From assembly GCF_964026435.1 (NCBI RefSeq), contig NZ_OZ032147.1:1426001-1490000 (forward strand): a stretch of DNA of 64,000 nt. The letters are read 5' to 3'. The notes beneath the pieces were generated by a model. It saw only the letters and a program-made list of their open reading frames with translations. It ran no database searches and had not been told where the DNA came from. Positions 57,397-64,000 of this stretch are shown one piece after another; position 1 is the first letter of the stretch, and each line of letters opens with the position of its first letter. The position numbers and the translations under genes were made by a program. This stretch comes from Rickettsia endosymbiont of Gonocerus acuteangulatus. GTDB lineage: Bacteria > Pseudomonadota > Alphaproteobacteria > Rickettsiales > Rickettsiaceae.

Positions 57397-58016
57397 TAGC
57401 ATAAGTCATTAAGGTACTGACAGAGCGAGAGTATCATGTTATAATAAGCAAATATTAACAAGCATGTAAAGAGATATGGCACGAGCATATGCAATAGAAC
57501 TAAGACTAAGAGTTATAAAAGCTGTAGAAGCAGGGATACGAATAAGTAAGGTAAGTAAATTATTTAATGTAAGTCGTGATACTATATATAAATGGAAAAA
57601 ATTAAAAGATAAGCAAGGTACTTTAGAAGCAGTAACTGGTTATCAGAAAGGACATAGTCATAAGATAAAAGATTCAGAATCTTTTAAAGAATTTTTTAAA
57701 GCTAATATGAATAAAACATCAAAGGAGTTAGCAAAGCAATGGGGTAATATTGCATCTGTAACTATTTTAAGACAAATCAGAAAACTTGGCTATAGCTATA
57801 AAAAAACTCATTTTCATCCGAAAAGAGATATTAAATTAAGAAATGAATTTATAGCAAAGATACAAACCATCACAAAAGACAAATTAGTATATCTTGATGA
57901 ATCTGGAATAGAGGATAATGCTTGCAAAGAGTATGGATGGAGCATTATAGTGTCATTGTCAATTAAAAAGGGACCAGTAAATTGCACGAAAAAGGAACCA
58001 CTATATTTAAAAATTT

Positions 58017-58760
58017 TTATGCCATATTACCTCCAGATTTATAGTTATTAATACGATAACTTTTACCTTTTATGTTTAGTATATGAGCATGATGTACCAC
58101 TCGATCAATAATTGCATGAGTTAATACTTCATCAGCAAATATTTCATTCCATTTTTCAAAATCCTTGTTTGTGGTAATAATGGTAGATTTATTTTCATAT
58201 CGTTTAGCAATAATATTAAAAAAGTCTTCTACTGAATGTTTTGGCAATTGCTTAAACCCGAGCTCATCAAGAATTAATAAATCAAACGATAGGAGTAATT
58301 TAACCTTTTTGTGATAACTATTATCTGCTCTTGCAATATGTAAATTATAAAGCATATCCGATACCGTAGTAAAATATACAGAGTATTCTCGTGTTAAAGC
58401 TTTTAATGCTAGCCCAATGGCAAGATGAGTTTTCCCAGTTCCTGAATCACCTATGAATATTACATTTCCCTTAGTATTAATATAATCACAAGTTGATAAA
58501 TCACTTATTACTTTGGCATCAACACTTGGTTGGAAATTAAAATCAAAGTCTTCTAAATTTTTAGTTACCGGCAATTTAGCAGCACTTTTACGGCGACGGT
58601 AATTATTATCCTTACGGTTAGATTTTTCATCTTCACATAATAGTGATAGAAATTCTTTAAATCCTAGTTTATTATTTTGAGCATAAATAATCCTTTCATT
58701 TAAACTATTGACTATACCTGATAATCTAAAGCTTCGTAGGTCATTAAATAAGTTCTGCAT
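58017..58760 (-). CDS. istB: IS21 helper ATPase IstB, copy 3
   Basis: Identical in protein sequence to the copy at 1723-2466, with the same start choice (MQNLFNDL after GGAGG) and P-loop. Intact. Confidence 0.93.
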   Translation of the reverse strand: MQNLFNDLRSFRLSGIVNSLNERIIYAQNNKLGFKEFLSLLCEDEKSNRKDNNYRRRKSAAKLPVTKNLEDFDFNFQPSVDAKVISDLSTCDYINTKGNVIFIGDSGTGKTHLAIGLALKALTREYSVYFTTVSDMLYNLHIARADNSYHKKVKLLLSFDLLILDELGFKQLPKHSVEDFFNIIAKRYENKSTIITTNKDFEKWNEIFADEVLTHAIIDRVVHHAHILNIKGKSYRINNYKSGGNMA

Positions 58761-60165
58761 TATTACCTCCAAACTCTGGTAATGGTAAGTTTACTGCATT
58801 ACTATTTAAAATATTCTTAATTTTAGAGTAAGAACTTATACCATAATGTAGTGCTCTATGACAGGCTTTATCTATTAAGTCATCATTGTAAACCTTACGT
58901 AAAGAAATGATACCTCGTGCACAACGTTGCCAATCATTCACTCTTGTTTGTTGTAATGATTCTAATAATAAACTGCAATTATTCCCTATCTGCTGCATTT
59001 GTTGTTGATAATGTTCACTATATTCTATAAAACCTGGGCATAGACGTTTGTATTTAGCATAATGAGACGGATTAGTGGTAAATATCCCCTTGCCCTCTGT
59101 TCTAACGTGTCTTGCTATTAAATCATTTTGTATAGAAAATATTTGAACAAGTTTTGGGGACAATTGTACCATTACCTCACTGTATATATATTTTGCTGGT
59201 ACAGAGTAATAATTATTATCTATGGTAATATGACAATCTTTTGCTACTTTTCGATTATGCCAAGATGACAAATCAAAAGTTTCTAATGGTAAAGGAATCA
59301 AACTACTTCTTTCCTCTTGCTCAAACAGTTCTCTAGGTATTCTCTTAGTAGTACCATGTATTCGGCTATTGGCCTTATTTAACCAATTTGCAAGACCATT
59401 TGTTAATTCTTCATATCTATCAAATTTACGACCAGCAAAAAAATTATTTTTAACGTATTTTATTCCCGACTCAACTTTGCCTTTTTCTTGCGGTTGATAC
59501 ACTCGACAAGGAGAAAGTAAAATTCCATAATGATCGGCTAAGCACTTATATTCCTTCTGATATACTGGCTCATAAAAATTGGCATCTACTACTCCAGCTT
59601 TAAGATTATCAAGTTTTATTACTTTTGGACTACCAGCAAAATAATTAAATGCATTGATATGACATTGAATCCATGTTTGACAACTTTGATCAAACACTAC
59701 TTCATAATAATCAAGGCGACTATAGCTTAAACGCATATTAAATACATATGCTTTAACTCTACGCCCTTTAGAATTATACTGTAAGCCTATGTCACCAAAA
59801 TCTACTTGTGCTTCCTCTCCTGCTAAAGTATGAAAACGAATGCAACTGTTATCCTTAATTTTATATTTTTTGATATAACGGGTCAAAGAAGTATAACTGC
59901 TTGTATAACCTTGATTTTTTAACTCCTCAAAAATTCTTATGTAACTCAGATTTTTTTCTAATAACTCAATTATTTTTTCGTGCCAAAAATCCAAAACTGA
60001 AGATCGCTCATAGATTGCTGGGGATTCTGTACCAGCCTCTACATAGCGGTTTATTATTTTTCGTACTGTTTTGCGGTCTGTTCTTGTTAGTTTGGCAATA
60101 TTCCTTTGACTATTGCCTTGTTTATAAAGGGTGATAATTGTTGTATACATATTTATTCTTATCAT
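58744..60165 (-). CDS. istA: IS21 transposase IstA, copy 3
   Basis: 473 residues, matching copy 1 with the full DDE set. The region upstream is now the end of another IS21 copy, so its promoter is probably altered: the native terminal repeats lie 2.3 kb away at 62539-62639. Confidence 0.93.
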   Translation of the reverse strand: MIRINMYTTIITLYKQGNSQRNIAKLTRTDRKTVRKIINRYVEAGTESPAIYERSSVLDFWHEKIIELLEKNLSYIRIFEELKNQGYTSSYTSLTRYIKKYKIKDNSCIRFHTLAGEEAQVDFGDIGLQYNSKGRRVKAYVFNMRLSYSRLDYYEVVFDQSCQTWIQCHINAFNYFAGSPKVIKLDNLKAGVVDANFYEPVYQKEYKCLADHYGILLSPCRVYQPQEKGKVESGIKYVKNNFFAGRKFDRYEELTNGLANWLNKANSRIHGTTKRIPRELFEQEERSSLIPLPLETFDLSSWHNRKVAKDCHITIDNNYYSVPAKYIYSEVMVQLSPKLVQIFSIQNDLIARHVRTEGKGIFTTNPSHYAKYKRLCPGFIEYSEHYQQQMQQIGNNCSLLLESLQQTRVNDWQRCARGIISLRKVYNDDLIDKACHRALHYGISSYSKIKNILNSNAVNLPLPEFGGNNAELI

Positions 60166-60262
60166 TGTATCACTAGATATTTACTTGCTTAATTATTGTC
60201 ATTGTCAATTAAAAAGGGACCAGTAAATTGCACGAAAAAGGAACCACTATATTTAAAAATTT

Positions 60263-61006
60263 TTATGCCATATTACCTCCAGATTTATAGTTATTAATAC
60301 GATAACTTTTACCTTTTATGTTTAGTATATGAGCATGATGTACCACTCGATCAATAATTGCATGAGTTAATACTTCATCAGCAAATATTTCATTCCATTT
60401 TTCAAAATCCTTGTTTGTGGTAATAATGGTAGATTTATTTTCATATCGTTTAGCAATAATATTAAAAAAGTCTTCTACTGAATGTTTTGGCAATTGCTTA
60501 AACCCGAGCTCATCAAGAATTAATAAATCAAACGATAGGAGTAATTTAACCTTTTTGTGATAACTATTATCTGCTCTTGCAATATGTAAATTATAAAGCA
60601 TATCCGATACCGTAGTAAAATATACAGAGTATTCTCGTGTTAAAGCTTTTAATGCTAGCCCAATGGCAAGATGAGTTTTCCCAGTTCCTGAATCACCTAT
60701 GAATATTACATTTCCCTTAGTATTAATATAATCACAAGTTGATAAATCACTTATTACTTTGGCATCAACACTTGGTTGGAAATTAAAATCAAAGTCTTCT
60801 AAATTTTTAGTTACCGGCAATTTAGCAGCACTTTTACGGCGACGGTAATTATTATCCTTACGGTTAGATTTTTCATCTTCACATAATAGTGATAGAAATT
60901 CTTTAAATCCTAGTTTATTATTTTGAGCATAAATAATCCTTTCATTTAAACTATTGACTATACCTGATAATCTAAAGCTTCGTAGGTCATTAAATAAGTT
61001 CTGCAT
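60263..61006 (-). CDS. istB: IS21 helper ATPase IstB, copy 4
   Basis: Intact and identical in protein sequence to the copies at 1723 and 58017. It starts at MQNLFNDL within the end of istA. Confidence 0.93.
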   Translation of the reverse strand: MQNLFNDLRSFRLSGIVNSLNERIIYAQNNKLGFKEFLSLLCEDEKSNRKDNNYRRRKSAAKLPVTKNLEDFDFNFQPSVDAKVISDLSTCDYINTKGNVIFIGDSGTGKTHLAIGLALKALTREYSVYFTTVSDMLYNLHIARADNSYHKKVKLLLSFDLLILDELGFKQLPKHSVEDFFNIIAKRYENKSTIITTNKDFEKWNEIFADEVLTHAIIDRVVHHAHILNIKGKSYRINNYKSGGNMA

Positions 61007-62411
61007 TATTACCTCCAAACTCTGGTAATGGTAAGTTTACTGCATTACTATTTAAAATATTCTTAATTTTAGAGTAAGAACTTATACCATAATGTAGTGC
61101 TCTATGACAGGCTTTATCTATTAAGTCATCATTGTAAACCTTACGTAAAGAAATGATACCTCGTGCACAACGTTGCCAATCATTCACTCTTGTTTGTTGT
61201 AATGATTCTAATAATAAACTGCAATTATTCCCTATCTGCTGCATTTGTTGTTGATAATGTTCACTATATTCTATAAAACCTGGGCATAGACGTTTGTATT
61301 TAGCATAATGAGACGGATTAGTGGTAAATATCCCCTTGCCCTCTGTTCTAACGTGTCTTGCTATTAAATCATTTTGTATAGAAAATATTTGAACAAGTTT
61401 TGGGGACAATTGTACCATTACCTCACTGTATATATATTTTGCTGGTACAGAGTAATAATTATTATCTATGGTAATATGACAATCTTTTGCTACTTTTCGA
61501 TTATGCCAAGATGACAAATCAAAAGTTTCTAATGGTAAAGGAATCAAACTACTTCTTTCCTCTTGCTCAAACAGTTCTCTAGGTATTCTCTTAGTAGTAC
61601 CATGTATTCGGCTATTGGCCTTATTTAACCAATTTGCAAGACCATTTGTTAATTCTTCATATCTATCAAATTTACGACCAGCAAAAAAATTATTTTTAAC
61701 GTATTTTATTCCCGACTCAACTTTGCCTTTTTCTTGCGGTTGATACACTCGACAAGGAGAAAGTAAAATTCCATAATGATCGGCTAAGCACTTATATTCC
61801 TTCTGATATACTGGCTCATAAAAATTGGCATCTACTACTCCAGCTTTAAGATTATCAAGTTTTATTACTTTTGGACTACCAGCAAAATAATTAAATGCAT
61901 TGATATGACATTGAATCCATGTTTGACAACTTTGATCAAACACTACTTCATAATAATCAAGGCGACTATAGCTTAAACGCATATTAAATACATATGCTTT
62001 AACTCTACGCCCTTTAGAATTATACTGTAAGCCTATGTCACCAAAATCTACTTGTGCTTCCTCTCCTGCTAAAGTATGAAAACGAATGCAACTGTTATCC
62101 TTAATTTTATATTTTTTGATATAACGGGTCAAAGAAGTATAACTGCTTGTATAACCTTGATTTTTTAACTCCTCAAAAATTCTTATGTAACTCAGATTTT
62201 TTTCTAATAACTCAATTATTTTTTTGTGCCAAAAATCCAAAACTGAAGATCGTTCATAGATTGCTGGGGATTCTGTACCAGCCTCTACATAGCGGTTTAT
62301 TATTTTTCGTACTGTTTTGCGGTCTGTTCTTGTTAGTTTGGCAATATTCCTTTGACTATTGCCTTGTTTATAAAGGGTGATAATTGTTGTATACATATTT
62401 ATTCTTATCAT
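60990..62411 (-). CDS. istA: IS21 transposase IstA, copy 4
   Basis: 473 residues. It differs from the others by Lys for Glu in LDFWHKKIIELL, outside the catalytic core. Intact. Confidence 0.93.
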   Translation of the reverse strand: MIRINMYTTIITLYKQGNSQRNIAKLTRTDRKTVRKIINRYVEAGTESPAIYERSSVLDFWHKKIIELLEKNLSYIRIFEELKNQGYTSSYTSLTRYIKKYKIKDNSCIRFHTLAGEEAQVDFGDIGLQYNSKGRRVKAYVFNMRLSYSRLDYYEVVFDQSCQTWIQCHINAFNYFAGSPKVIKLDNLKAGVVDANFYEPVYQKEYKCLADHYGILLSPCRVYQPQEKGKVESGIKYVKNNFFAGRKFDRYEELTNGLANWLNKANSRIHGTTKRIPRELFEQEERSSLIPLPLETFDLSSWHNRKVAKDCHITIDNNYYSVPAKYIYSEVMVQLSPKLVQIFSIQNDLIARHVRTEGKGIFTTNPSHYAKYKRLCPGFIEYSEHYQQQMQQIGNNCSLLLESLQQTRVNDWQRCARGIISLRKVYNDDLIDKACHRALHYGISSYSKIKNILNSNAVNLPLPEFGGNNAELI

Positions 62412-63053
62412 TGTATCACTAGATATTTACTTGCTTAATTATCTAGTGAATATTGCACATTAACCTTATTAGGTCACACCAACTTCTCTGGTCCCTTTTT
62501 CGTGCAATTTACTGGTCCCTTTTATTTTAGCAATGACAATTATCTAGTGAATATTGCACATTAACCTTATTAGGTCACACCAACTTCTCTGGTCCCTTTT
62601 TCGTGCAATTTACTGGTCCCTTTTATTTTAGCAATGACAATTATAGGACAAAGGTGTTATGGAGAAAAGGTGTATCAACATAAATTTAGAATAAGTATGA
62701 TAGCTGGTCTTTGTAATGGTAATCTTATTGCTCCTGTAATATTTGAAGGTAATTGTAATACAGAGGTCTTTAAAACTTATATTAGGGATGTATTAATTAC
62801 AGAATTATAACCTGGGCAAACCGTTATTATGGATAACATTAATTTTCATAAAAATTCTAAAGTTAAAGAGTTCATTGAATCCGTTGGTTGTACCATATTG
62901 TATTTACCAACTTACTCTCCTGATTTAAATCCTATAGAGCATTACTGGTTTAAGATAAAAAATGAAATTAGGAAAGTTGTAGGAGATTTTGAAACATTTT
63001 ATGATGCTGTTTTTAATACTATTAAATTGTCAGTATCTTAATGATTTATGCTA

Positions 63054-63608
63054 TATTCTACACACAAAATTATGCAACATGTTGACTCTCTGGGGAAATA
63101 TTATTATGCCCCTATTAAAGCCAATAGAAACGTTAGTAAAACACACGATTCTAAACCTTATAAAGCTGTAAAAGAGTTGACATTTTCAGATGAAGAGATC
63201 AGGCATGGAGTAGAGATTCATATAAAAGGCTTTGCTAAAAATAAGCATGTTAATTTGTTTAAATTTACTGTTTCTACCAACAGAGTTGAGTATGTTGTTA
63301 CCAATAACAAAACTCACAAATCTTCTAAAGCTGCACAAGATGAGTGTGGCTTTCGATGGGTAATTGAGAGCATGCACAGAGAAATTAAGCAACTTACTGG
63401 GATAGAACGTTGTCAATGCAGGAAACAGCGTATTCAACGTAATCATATTAGTTGGGCATTTTTAGTTTGGGCATTTCTCAAAAGGACTGCAAATACAATC
63501 GGTAAAACGGTTTACCAAATAAAGTTAGGGCTTTTAGATGACTATATGCAACAACAGCTGCGTTCTCCATCTTTACGATATTTAGAACCAAACATAGCGT
63601 AAGTTTTG
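63054..63608 (+). pseudogene. IS701-like element, 3' half
   Basis: It begins directly after IS630 copy 4 with the TA target and the codons for STHKIMQHVDSLGKYYYAPI. The frame runs open to the end (LLDDYMQQQLRSPSLRYLEP, NIA) and the terminal repeat at 63593-63608. The first half with both catalytic Asp residues is missing. Variants such as SWAFLVWAFLKRTANTIGKT separate it from the intact copy. Confidence 0.9.
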
Positions 63609-63611
63609 AAG

Positions 63612-63720
63612 AGTTGGTAGACGAAGTTTTATTTGGAAAATTGGCTATGTCGTCTTTGTAACAATAGTACCGGACATTTTAAAAAAAATGTTATATTTTA
63701 TTCAGGTATAAATGACATTA
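63612..63720. repeat. RPE-like fragments
   Basis: TAGACGAAGTTTTATTTGGA and AATTGGCTATGTCG are pieces of family 1. CAATAGTACCGGACATTTT and ATGTTATATTTTATTCAGGT match the outer repeat at 49272-49325. It fills the gap between the IS701-like fragment and petC. Confidence 0.78.
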
Positions 63721-63724
63721 ACCA

Positions 63725-64000
63725 CTATCTCAAATTCGACCAGATGCGGTTTTTGGCAATATAGAAGAATATAGTAAACGCTACTAAAAACATCATAACT
63801 TTAAGGCCCATAGATTTACGATGTTCCATTTCCGGTTCAGCTGCCCATTGTAAGAATACTGCAACATCGTGGCTCATTTGCTCAACACTTGCGTTAGTGC
63901 CGTCCATATAAGTTACTTGCCCATCCGTTAGAGGAGGGGGCATTGCTATCTGCCCCCCTGGAAAATATGGATTATAGTGAGCACCATTCATTAGCTTGAA
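63725..64000 (-). CDS. petC: cytochrome c1, C-terminal part (gene continues beyond the window)
   Basis: Cytochrome c1 is the haem-carrying subunit of the cytochrome bc1 complex. Only about 91 C-terminal residues are visible. They include NGAHYNPYFPGGQIAMPPPL, in which the Met of IAMPPPL is the sixth haem ligand position. DGTNASVEQMSHDVAVFLQW and AAEPEMEHRKSMG follow, then the membrane anchor LKVMMFLVAFTIFFYIAKNR. The frame is open to the edge of the window at 64000, so the Met at 63991 is not the real start. Confidence 0.93.
   Translation of the reverse strand, partial: FKLMNGAHYNPYFPGGQIAMPPPLTDGQVTYMDGTNASVEQMSHDVAVFLQWAAEPEMEHRKSMGLKVMMFLVAFTIFFYIAKNRIWSNLR

Larger units (their letters stand above)
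60197..62538 (-). mobile_element. IS21-family element, copy 4, nested in copy 3
   Basis: 2342 bp with ATTAT on both sides (60192-60196 and 62539-62543). The target is the end region of copy 3 itself, about 100 bp inside its terminus. Both copies point the same way. Confidence 0.95.
57951..62639 (-). mobile_element. IS21-family element, copy 3, containing IS21 copy 4
   Basis: ATTATAG on both sides (57944-57950 and 62640-62646) is a 7-bp target duplication in the IS630 gene. Without the inner copy (2342 bp) and its 5-bp duplication the element is 2342 bp, exactly the size of the others. Its istA and istB are intact, since the inner copy sits upstream of istA. Confidence 0.95.
57476..63041 (+). 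pseudogene. IS630-family transposase, copy 4, dead
   Basis: The N-terminal part runs in one frame through the A-tract (YSYKKTHFHPKRDIKLRNEF) to the catalytic LVYLDESGIED and GWSII, where IS21 interrupts. It resumes at 62647 with GQRCYGEKVYQHKF. A nonsense codon lies at 62808 and the rest carries VIMDNINFHK and LNPIEHYWF. The protein would be 340-odd residues if repaired. Confidence 0.87.
57397..63053 (+). mobile_element. IS630-family element, copy 4, interrupted by nested IS21 copies
   Basis: Without the IS21 block and its 7-bp duplication the element measures 961 bp, 3 bp more than the copy at 16096, which has a 3-bp deletion. Both TA-flanked ends are present. The left flank is a host gene fragment and the right flank is the middle of an IS701-like gene, so the flanks do not belong together. 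The gene part 57476-57950 is open; beyond the IS21 block a TAA at 62808-62810 replaces CAA. Confidence 0.88.

Noticed and set aside
1-64000. CRISPR arrays, rRNA genes, prophage modules, replication origin
   Set aside because: The many short repeats are dispersed palindromes and not regularly spaced. No cas, rRNA, phage structural or origin genes were seen.

Overview
The window is AT-rich DNA from an obligate intracellular alphaproteobacterium of the genus Rickettsia. The evidence is the Rickettsiales-type housekeeping genes (sucA-sucB, dnaK-dnaJ, lptE-holA, nusB-rlmE, coxC, coq7, petC), a VirB2-like pilin, ankyrin-type genes, and dozens of Rickettsia palindromic-element (RPE) type inverted repeats between genes. 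The load of insertion sequences (IS) is extreme for the genus and resembles tick-associated species such as R. buchneri or R. peacockii. I infer that from family knowledge; the species is not proven.

Layout. 1-6282 is a stack of IS elements inside IS elements (IS30, IS256, IS701-like, IS21, IS630, IS256) ending inside a broken STAND-type NTPase gene (6283-7497). 7744-13945 is core: a small conserved protein, ratA-like, rlmE-nusB, a frameshifted rseP and bamA. 13946-17660 holds RPEs, an IS200 copy one base upstream of a tRNA-Thr gene, a head-to-head pair of IS630 copies and a decayed chaB. 17660-22492 is dnaJ, dnaK and a divergent DegP-like protease. 22631-27460 is a run of small ankyrin-type genes shattered by frameshifts, IS30 and IS701-like copies. 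27538-33148 is core again (lptE, holA, coq7, coxC, virB2, bamD). 33291-37089 holds recN split by an IS200 copy and a frameshifted M32 carboxypeptidase. 37298-48501 is core: sucA, sucB, a queD-like gene, cutA, an anion/amino-acid symporter, uvrB, a glutaredoxin, a broken GIY-YIG gene and an Atm1-type exporter. 48568-50345 holds two unknown genes, RPEs and an unassigned structured RNA candidate. 50372-63608 is a second IS graveyard, with pbpC truncated, an ankyrin gene split, and an IS21 inside an IS21 inside an IS630. The window ends in the C-terminal part of cytochrome c1 (petC).

Main result. A 125-bp non-autonomous element (MITE) is present four times (6794, 24419, 46200, 56542). The copies look identical and each has its own 4-bp target duplication. 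The ends match those of the IS701-like element whose intact copy lies at 25173-26282, so its transposase is the likely mobiliser. Removing the MITE and one duplication restores the reading frame of a STAND NTPase, an IS30 transposase and an ankyrin gene. Several IS copies carry mismatched flanks, which points to recombination between copies as the cause of the rearrangements. By contrast, removing the IS200 copy from recN restores that gene exactly.
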